Positions 9,066-18,843 of a stretch of DNA of 64,000 bases are shown here, piece after piece. This DNA comes from Cohnella lubricantis. GTDB taxonomy: Bacteria; Bacillota; Bacilli; Paenibacillales; Paenibacillaceae. The number at the start of each line of letters is the position of its first letter. Position 1 is the stretch's first letter. Both the position numbers and the translations under genes were made by a program. The stretch is taken from the NCBI RefSeq assembly GCF_014212015.1, contig NZ_JACJVN010000033.1, positions 1 through 64,000 on the forward strand, given 5' to 3'. Below the pieces are notes generated by a model. That model searched no databases and had not been told where the DNA came from. It saw only the letters and a program-made list of their open reading frames with translations.

Positions 9066-10001
9066 TTATTCCAGCGGATCGTGCCGCCGCATGCGGTCTC
9101 TGAACTGCTTCGGGGAACAGCCGTTCAAGCGGCGGAACATCTCGTAGAAGTGGCCGAGATTGGAGAATCCGGCCGCTTCCGCTATTTCCGAGATGCTGGC
9201 CTCGTCGTTGACGAGCAGCTGCTGTTCGGCTTTCTTGATCCGCCTATAGACGACGAAGTCGGTGAACGACATGCCAATGCTTCTCTTGAACATCTTGATA
9301 AAATGAGTGTAGCTCATGTTGACGAGTCCGCTGACCTCGGTTACGGACAGCTTGTCGCTCAGATGAGCTTCGACGTAATCGATAGCCGGCTGAAGCCGCT
9401 CGGCCAGCCGATCGTTATGGTTGTACTGAAGCCGCGACCGTACGTCATGGCGCAGCAGCAACAGAAGAATGCTCTTGATTCGTGAAGAGACGGCCAATTC
9501 ATAGCCGATCTTCGCGTCGTTCATCTCCCGGTAGATCTCGCGGATCAGCGCCGCAGTTTGCAACCGGGCATCTTTGTTCTCCCGATAGATATAGTTAAGG
9601 GAGCTGAGCGGACGGAGCACTTCGGAGAAGTGCTGCATGCTGTTCAGCGTGCTGGGATCCCAATAATTGCGCAGGTTGATCTGAAGAACGATATAGCTAA
9701 CGCTGCTGCTTCTGGTCTGCAGCGTTGTATGCGGTTCGGAGGAACCGAACACGGCGATATCCCCTTTGCGAAGCTGAAGCTGCTCTTCCTTGCAGAAGGC
9801 CGTCAGCTCGCCCTTAAGGATCAGCAGAAGCTCTACTTCCTCGTGATAATGCCAGCCGGAATAGCGAGATTGCCGCCAATCCTGTTCCGTTCGCCTTCGC
9901 GTCTCTTCAGAAGCGAGATTGTCGGAATCGATCTGCCAGATCCGCATCGCGAGGAACGGATTCTGGTAAATGACATGCTCATACAGAAGCTCCGGATACA
10001 T
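9066..10001 (-). CDS. AraC family transcriptional regulator with cupin sensor domain
   Basis: 311 residues. The N-terminal cupin (WHYHEEVELLLILKGE around residues 51-66, FGSSEPHTT) is a sugar-type sensor; the C-terminal 100 residues hold two helix-turn-helix motifs, the second near ISEIAEAAGFSNLGHFYEMF. It diverges from the thuA-like operon and is the obvious local candidate to control it, possibly through the palindrome at 10061. Confidence 0.92.
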   Translation of the reverse strand: MYPELLYEHVIYQNPFLAMRIWQIDSDNLASEETRRRTEQDWRQSRYSGWHYHEEVELLLILKGELTAFCKEEQLQLRKGDIAVFGSSEPHTTLQTRSSSVSYIVLQINLRNYWDPSTLNSMQHFSEVLRPLSSLNYIYRENKDARLQTAALIREIYREMNDAKIGYELAVSSRIKSILLLLLRHDVRSRLQYNHNDRLAERLQPAIDYVEAHLSDKLSVTEVSGLVNMSYTHFIKMFKRSIGMSFTDFVVYRRIKKAEQQLLVNDEASISEIAEAAGFSNLGHFYEMFRRLNGCSPKQFRDRMRRHDPLE

Positions 10002-10060
10002 GGGGATTAGCCTCCCATTGTGCGAGATGGTTGATCGAATGGTGTAATGTTATTCTACCA

Positions 10061-10077
10061 TATTCAGTTCCTGAATA
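10061..10077. promoter_or_regulatory. Palindromic operator candidate between AraC gene and ThuA operon
   Basis: TATTCAG-TTC-CTGAATA is a perfect inverted repeat with 7-bp arms in the 186-bp divergent gap. TACAAT at 10145-10150 may be the -10 for the rightward operon, though its -35 is poor. AraC proteins often bind direct repeats, so the binding protein is uncertain. Confidence 0.5.
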
Positions 10078-10187
10078 GATTTGGATGACAGAATACCGTA
10101 ATAAATAGATTGAATGGGCCATCGAATGGAAGCCCTTTCTTCAATACAATGATGGAGTAGCCTAACCCTGGAAGGGAGATTGATAAG

Positions 10188-10919
10188 ATGAGCGCACCGA
10201 TTAATGTAACAGTATGGAACGAATATAGGCATGAGGTCACGAAGGAGGCTATCGCGGCTATCTACCCCCGCGGGATCCACGGGGCGATCGCCGAAGGGCT
10301 GGATACGACGGGCAAGATCCGTACGGCCACGTTGGTTGAGCCAGAGCATGGGTTAACAGAGGAAGTGCTGAACGACACCGACGTCCTAATCTGGTGGGGA
10401 CATATGGCTCATGGCGACGTGCAGGACGATATCGTGGAACGGGTGCATCGGCGCGTGCTGCAAGGCATGGGGTTGATCGTGCTGCACTCTGGACACTTCT
10501 CGAAAATATTTAAGAAGCTGATGGGCACCTCCTGCGATCTGAAGTGGCGGGAAGCCGACGAGAAGGAGCGCATCTGGATCGTGAATCCGGCGCATCCGAT
10601 CGCAGCCGGCCTCGGCGAATACTTCGAGCTGCCGCAGGAGGAGATGTACGGCGAGCACTTCGACATTCCGGCGCCGGACGAGCTGGTTATGGTCAGCTGG
10701 TTCGAAGGCGGCGAAGTGTTCCGAAGCGGCTGCTGCTATACGCGCGGCTCGGGCAAGATTTTCTACTTCCGTCCCGGACATGAGTCGTATCCGACTTACC
10801 ATAATCCGAATGTGAAGAAGGTCATCAACAATGCGGTAAGATGGGCTGCGCCCGTGGATCGGGAATATCCGCGATACGGCCACTCCCAACCGCTCGAGAC
10901 GATCAAGGGGAATGGATGA
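10188..10919 (+). CDS. ThuA domain protein (sugar metabolism)
   Basis: 243 residues. ThuA proteins have a class I glutamine-amidotransferase-like fold and occur with NAD-dependent sugar oxidoreductases in trehalose and keto-sugar pathways. Family features: [42 protein letters not shown] and [28 protein letters not shown] precedes ATG 10188. The stop overlaps the following oxidoreductase start (ATGA), so they are coupled. Confidence 0.9.
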   Translation: MSAPINVTVWNEYRHEVTKEAIAAIYPRGIHGAIAEGLDTTGKIRTATLVEPEHGLTEEVLNDTDVLIWWGHMAHGDVQDDIVERVHRRVLQGMGLIVLHSGHFSKIFKKLMGTSCDLKWREADEKERIWIVNPAHPIAAGLGEYFELPQEEMYGEHFDIPAPDELVMVSWFEGGEVFRSGCCYTRGSGKIFYFRPGHESYPTYHNPNVKKVINNAVRWAAPVDREYPRYGHSQPLETIKGNG

Positions 10920-11956
10920 ACATGTTGAGAATAGGAGTAGTCGGCACGGGCGGTATCTTCAAATGGGCGCATCTTCCCGGATGGCTCGCCTGCGAGGAAG
11001 TCGAGATCGTCGCGTTCTGCGACGCGTTCCGGGCGTCCGCCGAAGCGGCCGCCAAGGATTTCCCCCATGCTAAGGTTTATGACGATTACCGCGAGTTGAT
11101 CGCCAATCCGCAGATCGATATCGTCGGCATCAGCACGCCGAATCTGTATCACTCGGAGATCGCTATCGCCGCTCTTCGCGCAGGCAAGCATGTCTTCTGC
11201 GAGAAGCCGGACGCGGTTAATCCGGTAGAAGCGCAGCGCATGGCGGACGCCGCGCGCGAATCCGGCAAGCTGCTCATGGCAATGCGCAACAACCGGTTCA
11301 GCGAAGAAGCGAAGTTCGCCAAGCGCATCATCGAGCAAGGGCAGATGGGCGAGATGTACATGGGCCGCTGCGGCTGGATTCGCCGACGGGGCATCCCCGG
11401 CCGAGGCGGCTGGTTCACGACGAAGGAGCTGTCCGGCGGCGGGCCGCTGATCGACCTTGGCGTGCATATGATTGATCTGGCGATGTGGCTGGCCGGAAAT
11501 CCGAAGCCGGTGACGGTGTCGGGCTCGACGTACCGCCAATTCGCGGACCGTCCGGATGCTTCGGGCAAGGTGCCGGAGGGCACGTTCGACGTGGAGGACT
11601 TGGCGGCCGGCTTCATTCGCTTCGATAACGGCGCTTCGCTGCAGATCGAGTTCAGCTGGGCATCGAACATCGAAGAAGAGAAGAAGTTCCTCGAATGGAG
11701 AGGGACGGAAGGCGGCTTCAGTCTGGTGAACGACAAGCTGAAGCTGTTCACGGAGAGCGGCGGCGTGCTGATCGACCAGCAGCCGAAATTCACGGCAGCC
11801 CCGGTTCCGCAGCATACGGCCAACATTCGTCACTTCGTCGATTGCGTGCTTGGCCGCGAGCGGCCGATCATCACGCCGGACCAAGGCGTAGATATGATCA
11901 AGATCTTGTCCGCCATCTACGAATCGGCGGAGCTGGGAAGAGAAGTAAGACTGTAA
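10916..11956 (+). CDS. Gfo/Idh/MocA family oxidoreductase
   Basis: 347 residues. NAD(P)-dependent sugar oxidoreductase: N-terminal Rossmann domain with [17 protein letters not shown] and the family EKP motif (HVFCEKPDA), then the C-terminal substrate domain including [18 protein letters not shown]. The frame is open from 10841, but ATG 10916 overlaps the ThuA stop and has AAGGGG upstream. With ThuA it probably oxidises or processes a sugar brought in by the downstream ABC importer; substrate unknown. Confidence 0.92.
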   Translation: MNMLRIGVVGTGGIFKWAHLPGWLACEEVEIVAFCDAFRASAEAAAKDFPHAKVYDDYRELIANPQIDIVGISTPNLYHSEIAIAALRAGKHVFCEKPDAVNPVEAQRMADAARESGKLLMAMRNNRFSEEAKFAKRIIEQGQMGEMYMGRCGWIRRRGIPGRGGWFTTKELSGGGPLIDLGVHMIDLAMWLAGNPKPVTVSGSTYRQFADRPDASGKVPEGTFDVEDLAAGFIRFDNGASLQIEFSWASNIEEEKKFLEWRGTEGGFSLVNDKLKLFTESGGVLIDQQPKFTAAPVPQHTANIRHFVDCVLGRERPIITPDQGVDMIKILSAIYESAELGREVRL

Positions 11957-11971
11957 TTAAGCTGCAACAAC

Positions 11972-12011
11972 AAGAACGGGATCCGGAAGCGGCGGATCCC
12001 GTTCTTTGCTT
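11972..12011 (+). terminator. Rho-independent terminator after the oxidoreductase
   Basis: AAGAACGGGATCC (11972-11984) pairs perfectly with GGATCCCGTTCTT (11994-12006), 9-nt loop, then TGCTTT. It separates the ThuA operon from the transporter operon. Confidence 0.88.
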
Positions 12012-12137
12012 TCCCTCGAGATGACATGAGGATATTCAAGAAACTCATGAGGAAATTGTATTCTTCGGCGACGGACGCGGTGCTAAGATCAGGATGAAGT
12101 TGGCAGAAGCCGCTATAGAAAAGGAGAGGGTATACAG

Positions 12138-13241
12138 ATGAGAAAGCTGTTGAAAACGATTCCGCTTCTGCTCGTCGTCCTGTTGCTGGCCGCGTTCGCG
12201 TCGGCATGCAGCAAGAACGGCAGCAGCAAGGTCGACGTCGGCATCGTGCTCCCGACGAAGGATGAAGAGAGATGGACGCAGGACGAGCAGCGCTTCAAGG
12301 ATCTGCTCAAGGACACCGATTATTCGACAGAAGTTCTGTTCAGCCAAGGGTCCACCGCCAAGGAGAAAGAGAACGTCGAGTCGCTCATCTCCAAAGGCAT
12401 TAAGGTGCTGATCATCTGCCCGCAAGACGGCGCTGCGGCAGGCGCTGCCGTTGAAGCCGCCAAGGATGAAGGCATCACGGTCATCGCTTACGACCGTCTG
12501 ATCACGGACACCGACGCTGTCGACTACTTCGTTACGTTTGATAGTGTCGCCGTCGGTAGAGAACAGGCGCAATATTTGGTCGATCATGCGAAGGGCAACG
12601 GCCAGCCGCTGTACTTGTACGCAGGCTCGGCTACGGACAACAACGCGTTCGACTTCTTTACCGGTTCGTGGTCCGTCCTGCAACCGAAGATTGCAGACGG
12701 CACATTCAAGATCGCAAACTCCAGCGAAGCGGAAGCTTTGAAGGATAAAGCCGAATTGACGCGTGAGGAGATGGCCAAGATCATCGGCCAAGTCACGACG
12801 AACTGGAATGCTGGCGACGCCAAGAACTTGGCGCAGACGCACTTGACGGCTGCTTCAGCAGACATGAAGGGCGACGTCGTAATCCTGGCGCCGAACGACG
12901 ACACAGCCCGTTCGATCGCTGACGCGTTCGCCTCGGATAGTGCGATCACTAGCTATGTGATCTCCGGCCAAGACGCCGCGCAAGCGTCGATCCAATATAT
13001 CATCGACGGCAAGCAATCGATGACGGTGTTCAAGGACGTGCGCATTCTGTCCAAAGACGCCATCGATATGGCGGTAACGGTTCTCGAAGGTAAGACGCCG
13101 GAGACGAACGGCGTCAAGAATAACAATACAAAGGACGTTCCGGCGAAGCAAACGCCAATCACCGTCGTAGACAAAGAGAACGTTAAATCTGCAATTATTG
13201 ACTCCGGCTACTATCAAGCAAGCGAGTTTGAAGGTCTGTAA
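12138..13241 (+). CDS. chvE: Sugar ABC transporter substrate-binding lipoprotein (ChvE type)
   Basis: 367 residues. Periplasmic-binding-protein type 1 fold; captures monosaccharides outside the membrane. A lipoprotein signal (hydrophobic stretch ending ASAC, Cys at about 24) is present. Body motifs include DVGIVLPTKDEERW, ICPQDGAAAGAAVE, VIAYDRLI and YLYAGSATDNNAFDFF, typical of the ChvE/xylose-binding group. RBS AAGGAGAG. It is first in an operon with an MmsA-type ATPase and MmsB-type permease, separated from them by a strong hairpin. Confidence 0.88.
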   Translation: MRKLLKTIPLLLVVLLLAAFASACSKNGSSKVDVGIVLPTKDEERWTQDEQRFKDLLKDTDYSTEVLFSQGSTAKEKENVESLISKGIKVLIICPQDGAAAGAAVEAAKDEGITVIAYDRLITDTDAVDYFVTFDSVAVGREQAQYLVDHAKGNGQPLYLYAGSATDNNAFDFFTGSWSVLQPKIADGTFKIANSSEAEALKDKAELTREEMAKIIGQVTTNWNAGDAKNLAQTHLTAASADMKGDVVILAPNDDTARSIADAFASDSAITSYVISGQDAAQASIQYIIDGKQSMTVFKDVRILSKDAIDMAVTVLEGKTPETNGVKNNNTKDVPAKQTPITVVDKENVKSAIIDSGYYQASEFEGL

Positions 13242-13264
13242 TCGTCAATAGGCCATAGGTCGGT

Positions 13265-13298
13265 GGGAATAGTGATAGAGTCGTCTATCACTATTCCC
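13265..13298 (+). other. Intercistronic stem-loop between binding protein and ATPase genes
   Basis: GGGAATAGTGATAGA (13265-13279) pairs perfectly with TCTATCACTATTCCC (13284-13298) around a GTCG tetraloop. No U tract follows, so it is less likely a full terminator than an mRNA-stabilising or partial-termination element that raises binding-protein output over the membrane components. Confidence 0.85.
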
Positions 13299-13333
13299 TA
13301 TTCTGCGAGTGTATGGCTAAGGAGAGCAGGAGC

Positions 13334-14854
13334 ATGAGCAAATACATTTTAGAGATGAACGATATCTCCAAGGAATTCACCGGCGTCAAAGCCCTCTCGA
13401 ATGTCAGCTTCAAGGTGGAGAAGGGCGAGATCCATTGCCTGGTCGGCGAGAACGGCGCTGGCAAATCGACGCTCATGAAAGTGCTGAGCGGCGTCTATCC
13501 GCACGGCACGTATTCGGGCGACATCGTCTTCGAAGGCAAGATTCAGCGGTTCGGGAGCATAAGCGACAGCGTCGGCGCGGGCATCGTCATTATTTATCAG
13601 GAACTGGCGCTGTTCCCCGACTTGTCCGTCTACGAGAACATCTTTGCGGGTAACGAAGTGAAGCGCGGGGCGATCGTGGATTGGAATGAGACCATCGCGC
13701 GCGCCAAAGATATGCTGCGGGTGGTGAAGCTGGACGTCAATCCCGACATGCTGGTGAAGGATTTGGGCGTCGGCAAGCAGCAGCTCGTCGAGATCGCCAA
13801 AGCGTTAAGCAAGAACGTGAAGCTGCTTATACTGGACGAACCGACGGCGGCTCTGAACGAGAATGACAGCGAGAACCTGCTGAAGCTTCTGCAGGAGTTG
13901 AAGAAGCAGGGGATTACCTGCATTATGATCTCCCATAAGCTGAAGGAGGTCATCGCGATTGCGGATAAGGCGACGGTCTTGCGGGACGGGCACACGATCT
14001 GTACACTGGATGCGGCTAAGGGCGAGATTACAGAGAACGCCATTATCAAGAACATGGTCGGTCGAGAGATCGACGATATTTACCCGAAGCGCTCGAACAA
14101 GAATTTCGGCAGCAACGTATTGGAGATCCGCAATTGGACGGCATACGATCCTGCGCTTGGACGTGAAGTCGTGAAGGACGCCGGCATTCACGTCAGGCAA
14201 GGCGAGATCGTCGGCATCGCTGGACTGATGGGATCGGGAAGAACGGAGCTCGCGCAGAGCATCTTCGGCAACCCGAAGTCGTACCGGATTCAAGGCGAGC
14301 TGCTGATGAATGGCGAGAGCAGGAAATTCCGGGAGCCGAAGGACGCGATTGAAGCGGGCATCGCTTATGTGACGGAGGACCGCAAAGGAGACGGCTTATT
14401 CCTTATTCAGGACATTAAGCAGAATATTACGGCGGCCAATCTGCAGGCCATCGCTTCCCGCGGCGTCATTAACGACAACGAAGAAGTGAAGATCTCAAGC
14501 GAATACAAGGACTCCTTAAATATAAAAGCGCCGTCCGTAGAGCAATTGGTCGGCAATTTGAGCGGAGGCAACCAGCAGAAGGTCAGCTTGGGCAAGTGGC
14601 TGTTCGTCGGGCCGAAGCTGCTCATTCTCGACGAACCGACGCGAGGCATCGACGTCGGCGCGAAGTTCGAGATTTATACGATCATGAACAGACTGATTGC
14701 CGAAGGCATGAGCATCATTATGATCTCTTCGGAATTAGGCGAAGTGCTCGGCATGAGCGATCGCGTGTACGTAATGGCCGAAGGCCGCATTAAGGGCGAA
14801 CTGCCCATCGAGGAAGCCGATCAGGAGAAAATCATGAAGCTGGCAACGCAATAG
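13334..14854 (+). CDS. mmsA: Sugar ABC transporter ATPase with two nucleotide-binding domains (MmsA/GguA type)
   Basis: 506 residues. Duplicate ABC domains drive import of monosaccharides. Domain 1: Walker A GENGAGKST, VGKQQLVEIAKAL, Walker B LLILDEPTAALNE. Domain 2: GLMGSGRTELAQ (degenerate P-loop usual for this family), LSGGNQQKVSLGKW and LLILDEPTRGIDVGAK. Start ATG 13334 has AAGGAG 9 nt upstream; the frame opens at 13313. The middle gene of the three-gene importer operon, 11 nt before the permease. Confidence 0.9.
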   Translation: MSKYILEMNDISKEFTGVKALSNVSFKVEKGEIHCLVGENGAGKSTLMKVLSGVYPHGTYSGDIVFEGKIQRFGSISDSVGAGIVIIYQELALFPDLSVYENIFAGNEVKRGAIVDWNETIARAKDMLRVVKLDVNPDMLVKDLGVGKQQLVEIAKALSKNVKLLILDEPTAALNENDSENLLKLLQELKKQGITCIMISHKLKEVIAIADKATVLRDGHTICTLDAAKGEITENAIIKNMVGREIDDIYPKRSNKNFGSNVLEIRNWTAYDPALGREVVKDAGIHVRQGEIVGIAGLMGSGRTELAQSIFGNPKSYRIQGELLMNGESRKFREPKDAIEAGIAYVTEDRKGDGLFLIQDIKQNITAANLQAIASRGVINDNEEVKISSEYKDSLNIKAPSVEQLVGNLSGGNQQKVSLGKWLFVGPKLLILDEPTRGIDVGAKFEIYTIMNRLIAEGMSIIMISSELGEVLGMSDRVYVMAEGRIKGELPIEEADQEKIMKLATQ

Positions 14855-14865
14855 GGGGAAGACAT

Positions 14866-16092
14866 ATGAAACCGATCACCGGTAAGCCAACGCCTACCGC
14901 TCCATTAACGGAGAAATCCAATTTTGCCGCGGAAGCGAGAACGATGGCGAAGAAGAATATCCGCGAATACGGCATGTACATCGCGCTGTTCGTCATCGTC
15001 GTCGTCTTCTCGTTCTTGACGGACGGCCTGTTCATCTCGTCCCGGAACATCAGCAACCTGCTCGATCAGACGGGGTATATCGCGGTGCTGGCCGTCGGCA
15101 TGACGCTGGTCATCGTCATTCGGCATATCGACTTGTCCGTCGGGTATGCCGCGGGTTTCATGGGAGCCATCGCCGCTATCCTCATGTCCGACGCGGGAAT
15201 GTCAGTCTATCTGACGATTCCGATCATTCTGGTGATCGGCATCTTCCTGGGCCTGGTCAACGGCTTCTTGATCGCGAAGATCGGCATTCCATCGTTCGTC
15301 GCCTCACTGGCGCTGTATCTCGTATTCCGAGGGGCGTTGCTGCAGGTGACGGAGAGGACCGGCACGATTCTCGTGGAGGACGAGCGCTTCAACGCGCTCG
15401 GCACCGGATTCATTCCGGATATCGCCACGGTCGGCGGCCTGCACGTGCTGACCTTGATTCTCGGCGCCGTCTTTATTCTCTTCTTCATCTATAGTGACGT
15501 CTCCAAACGGCGGAATAAGCTGAAGTATCGCTTCGAAGTCATCTCGAACACGATGTTCACGATCAAGCTCGTCTTCGTCTCCGTAATCATCGCCTACATC
15601 ACGTGGGTGCTGGCCGGGTACAAAGGGTTCTCCTGGACGATGATCATCATGCTGGCCGTCGTCGCCATCTATCACTTCCTGACGAGCTCCACCGTTATCG
15701 GGCGCCACATCTACGCGGTCGGCAGCAATCCTGAAGCGGCGAAGCTGAGCGGCATCAGCGTGAAGAAAATCACGTTCATCGTCTTCGGCTCCATGGGTCT
15801 GCTGTCGGCGCTGTCGGGCATTCTCTATACCGCCCGCCTGAATTCGGCTACGACGACCGCGGGCACGCTGTTCGAGCTTGACGCCATCGCCGCGGCGTAT
15901 GTCGGCGGCGTATCGGCGGCCGGCGGCGTCGGCAAGGTGACGGGCTCGATCATCGGCGCGATCGTCATGATGTCGCTGACGAACGGCATGAACCTGATGG
16001 GCGTCGGCATCTCCTATCAGTACATGATCCGCGGCGCAGTGCTGGCAGCGGCCGTTATCTTCGACGTCATGACGCGCAGGAAGAGAGCTTAA
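14866..16092 (+). CDS. mmsB: Sugar ABC transporter permease (MmsB/GguB type)
   Basis: 408 residues. An integral membrane BPD-type permease with many hydrophobic helices; longer than ordinary ribose permeases, as in the GguB/MmsB group, because of an inserted section around 205-270 (YRFEVISNTMFTIKL). Conserved GMTLVIVIRHIDLSVG and GRHIYAVGSNPEAAKLSGI (the ATPase-coupling loop) and AYVGGVSAAGGVG are present. RBS GGGGGAAG precedes ATG 14866. Last gene of the operon. Confidence 0.9.
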   Translation: MKPITGKPTPTAPLTEKSNFAAEARTMAKKNIREYGMYIALFVIVVVFSFLTDGLFISSRNISNLLDQTGYIAVLAVGMTLVIVIRHIDLSVGYAAGFMGAIAAILMSDAGMSVYLTIPIILVIGIFLGLVNGFLIAKIGIPSFVASLALYLVFRGALLQVTERTGTILVEDERFNALGTGFIPDIATVGGLHVLTLILGAVFILFFIYSDVSKRRNKLKYRFEVISNTMFTIKLVFVSVIIAYITWVLAGYKGFSWTMIIMLAVVAIYHFLTSSTVIGRHIYAVGSNPEAAKLSGISVKKITFIVFGSMGLLSALSGILYTARLNSATTTAGTLFELDAIAAAYVGGVSAAGGVGKVTGSIIGAIVMMSLTNGMNLMGVGISYQYMIRGAVLAAAVIFDVMTRRKRA

Positions 16093-16134
16093 CATCCGGC
16101 GGGACCTCTCCGATCAATCATACGGGAACCTAAA

Positions 16135-16172
16135 GATAACACCAGGGAACGAAGCGCCTGGTGTTATCTGCA
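16135..16172. terminator. Bidirectional terminator after the sugar importer
   Basis: GATAACACCAGG (16135-16146) pairs with CCTGGTGTTATC (16157-16168), 10-nt loop. TGCATTT follows on the plus strand and TTTAGG on the minus strand, so it may serve the converging response-regulator gene too. Confidence 0.8.
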
Positions 16173-16197
16173 TTTGATAAGACATCTCCGCCGTTCG

Positions 16198-16842
16198 TTA
16201 GAAGTTGGAGATCAATCCGTTCTCTCTGGAGACGATCACCGCCTTAAGCCGCGAGGATACGTTCAGCTTGTTCATGATATTGCTGATATGGTAGTGGACG
16301 GTTCGAGGACTAATGAACAGCTGCTTGGCGATCTCTGTCGTAGACAATCCGTCAGCTACCAATTGCAGAATCTCGCTCTCGCGGGAGGTCAATCGGTTCT
16401 CGTCGAATAGGCGGGCTTTGATCAATGCTTTCTTGGTCTGTTCGTTAGGTAGAACGAGATCTCCGGCCATTAGATCCGATATGCCTTGAATCAGCTGTTC
16501 CGGCGTGCATGTCTTCATCAAGAACCCGGTTAGATTCTGGCGGATCAACCGCATGATGCCATGGATCGAGGGCTCGTTCAGAAGCACCAGTATCCGAGGC
16601 GGTTGGGAAGCCTGCGCGAGTTGAGCGAGATGTCTGGTCAACCAAGCGGAGGTATAGTGCTGGTCCATAATGACGAGATCCGGATTGCCCTGCATAATTA
16701 GTTCTAACGGTTTATCCGCGAATGCAGGGGCTTTGACGACTTCGAAGCAATATTCTCCAAGCCGTAGACCGTGCAGGATCCGATAGATTCCGTCCATGAA
16801 GACAGGCAGCGGGTCGATGATCAGTGCTCGAACCTTAATCAC
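16198..16842 (-). CDS. LuxR/NarL-type response regulator, orphan
   Basis: 214 residues. Receiver domain (about 1-125) with Asp of ALIIDP, the likely phospho-acceptor in DLVIMDQHY, and Lys in GFLMKT; then a LuxR-type helix-turn-helix (LTSRESEILQLVADGLSTTEIAKQ split over about 145-165). No kinase is adjacent on its strand. It faces away from the histidine kinase at 17036 across a 193-bp gap, so cross-talk with that system is possible. Confidence 0.88.
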   Translation of the reverse strand: MIKVRALIIDPLPVFMDGIYRILHGLRLGEYCFEVVKAPAFADKPLELIMQGNPDLVIMDQHYTSAWLTRHLAQLAQASQPPRILVLLNEPSIHGIMRLIRQNLTGFLMKTCTPEQLIQGISDLMAGDLVLPNEQTKKALIKARLFDENRLTSRESEILQLVADGLSTTEIAKQLFISPRTVHYHISNIMNKLNVSSRLKAVIVSRENGLISNF

Positions 16843-17035
16843 TCATGATTCACCCCATTATCCGTCTCGATATCGAGTGGAAATTCAAAGCAATAGGAGG
16901 GATTTCTTGTCAGTTAGAGAATGGATAATTATGCGGAAATATCGAAGGAGGAGTGTTGATATCATTATGATAAACGAATAAAAAGTCATATTTGCACTTA
17001 CTTTTGTCATGGTTAGTCATGTGAAAGGTGAGATC

Positions 17036-18178
17036 ATGAGGACTGGGTACATCCTATTTCGATTATTAGGCTACTCCGCGATCGCACTCATGGTGATGAG
17101 CCGGAGAATGGACGTTCACTGGGCGGTATGGGCTTTGAGCGCATTTATAGCCGCCTGGTGTGTCGGAGACCAGGGGAAGAGACACGATTCTCCGTTGCGT
17201 ACATTGCGTAAAGGAATTTATGCGGAGACGGTTCTGATTGTCGTATTGGCGGGATTGTACCGCCACGAAGAAATTCTCTACTTGTTGTTCTCTCCCATGC
17301 TTAGAAGCTGCGTTCATTTGCCATTGCGGGAGAGCTGCGGGCTTATCGTGTCCATGGAAGGCATTCTGTTGGCCTTTGACGAATGGTTCTCCGTACCGAT
17401 CGAGAATTCGTGGGGGCAGATGGTGATTACGGCTCTCGTTGGCAGTTACGCGCTTTTCTTCAGTGAACTCTATAAGCACAAAGAAAGGCTAAGACGAATG
17501 GTGACCGTATCCGATTTTGAGAAAGAAGTATACGCAGCCGAACAGGAACGAATCCGGGTAGCCGGCGAATTGCACGATTTAACCGGCCAATTCTGGATAG
17601 CCGTCGTACGCGCGCTGGACGTGGCCTTGCACGTAGAAGAACCGCAAAGACAGGAATTTATATCCAAAGCCCGCAAAGCGGCTCTGGATGGATTGAACCA
17701 GATGAGAGAAAGCTTGTCGGTCTGGCATAACGGCCGCAAGACGCCGTCCCAATGGATGAATTTCTTGGAGGATTCCGTATCGCGATTTCGAGACATCATG
17801 AATATCGAAGTGGAATTGAAGCTGGCCAAGGTGAATTGGAGCCGATTGGGGATGGCGAGCGAAGTCGCCGAAGCTATTGCCCGTATCAGCATAGAATCGA
17901 TGACGAATGCGGTTCGTCATGGGAAGTCGACCCGAATCAGCATCCTCTTGGACGTAGGGAATGACGCTTTACTTCTTAAGGTATCGGACAACGGAATAGG
18001 AACGATAAGCGATAGTCCTCAGCCTTCTTCGACAGCAGGGATCGGGACGAAGACGATGGAGAACGTCGTTCAACAATTTGGGGGTGAGATCAAGCGTACG
18101 AAGAGCCAGATGGGAGGAACGATGATTGAAGCCTTCATCCCGATGCGCTTCAATTCAACTCAACTGGAGTTCTGTTAA
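17036..18178 (+). CDS. Sensor histidine kinase (NarL/DesK-like group)
   Basis: 380 residues. The N-terminal 150 residues contain several hydrophobic helices with short loops, so the signal is probably sensed in or at the membrane. The dimerisation helix carries the phospho-His in AGELHDLTGQ near residue 180; the ATPase domain has the N box SMTNAVRHG, G1 DNGIG and G2 GIGTKTMENV. ATG 17036 (AAGGTG 5 nt upstream) is preferred to 17009. It sits 17 nt before its response regulator. The ligand is unknown; the pair abuts the biosynthetic locus and could regulate it. Confidence 0.87.
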   Translation: MRTGYILFRLLGYSAIALMVMSRRMDVHWAVWALSAFIAAWCVGDQGKRHDSPLRTLRKGIYAETVLIVVLAGLYRHEEILYLLFSPMLRSCVHLPLRESCGLIVSMEGILLAFDEWFSVPIENSWGQMVITALVGSYALFFSELYKHKERLRRMVTVSDFEKEVYAAEQERIRVAGELHDLTGQFWIAVVRALDVALHVEEPQRQEFISKARKAALDGLNQMRESLSVWHNGRKTPSQWMNFLEDSVSRFRDIMNIEVELKLAKVNWSRLGMASEVAEAIARISIESMTNAVRHGKSTRISILLDVGNDALLLKVSDNGIGTISDSPQPSSTAGIGTKTMENVVQQFGGEIKRTKSQMGGTMIEAFIPMRFNSTQLEFC

Positions 18179-18195
18179 CGGAAGGAGATGTTATC

Positions 18196-18843
18196 GTGAC
18201 TGCGATTGGAATTGCGGAGGATCAGGCATTGATCCGGGAGAGCTTAGCGATCGTTCTCTCTATGCAGCCGGACATTCAAGTAACGTGGCAAGTCGCAAAC
18301 GGAAAGGAGGCGGTCGATTGCGCGGCTCGGCAGCCGGTGGATGTGATCTTAATGGATCTTCGTCTGCCTGAGATAGACGGCGTGATGGCCACTCGCCAAA
18401 TTCGGAGCCGGCATCAGGATACGCTCATCCTGATCTTAACGACTTTTCACCATGACGAGTGGCTTATTGATGCGCTAAACGCCGGCGCTTCAGCGTGCTT
18501 CTTAAAGGAAGTTCCTCCCGATCTGCTTCTGCAAGCAATCCGGGCGATCGTCAAGGGCAGATGGGATCCGGAGAAGTGGACGCCGCAATGGAGAATGTAT
18601 GCGCCGGAGATTCAATTTGGTATGAAGATTAACTTGCCGAACAATGGGCTGTCCACGCTAACACCCAGAGAATATGATATGCTTCGGTTAATTTGTAAAG
18701 GTTCATCGAATGCTCAGATCGCCGCCGAGCTTTATCTGAGCGAAGGAACGGTGAAGAACTACATATCCTCTCTATATGGCAAGTTAGGCGTTCGCCATCG
18801 AGGCGAAGCGATTCAAACGGCTCGCAGCCTCGGTATCCATTAG
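18196..18843 (+). CDS. LuxR/NarL-type response regulator, partner of the adjacent kinase
   Basis: 215 residues. Receiver with EDQ near the N-terminus, phospho-acceptor in VILMDLRLPE and Lys in CFLKEV; C-terminal LuxR helix-turn-helix (LTPREYDMLRLICKG, NAQIAAELYLSEGTVKNYI). Starts with GTG 18196 behind GAAGGAG. The last 60 bp overlap the 3' end of the phosphopantetheinyl transferase gene on the opposite strand. Confidence 0.92.
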   Translation: MTAIGIAEDQALIRESLAIVLSMQPDIQVTWQVANGKEAVDCAARQPVDVILMDLRLPEIDGVMATRQIRSRHQDTLILILTTFHHDEWLIDALNAGASACFLKEVPPDLLLQAIRAIVKGRWDPEKWTPQWRMYAPEIQFGMKINLPNNGLSTLTPREYDMLRLICKGSSNAQIAAELYLSEGTVKNYISSLYGKLGVRHRGEAIQTARSLGIH

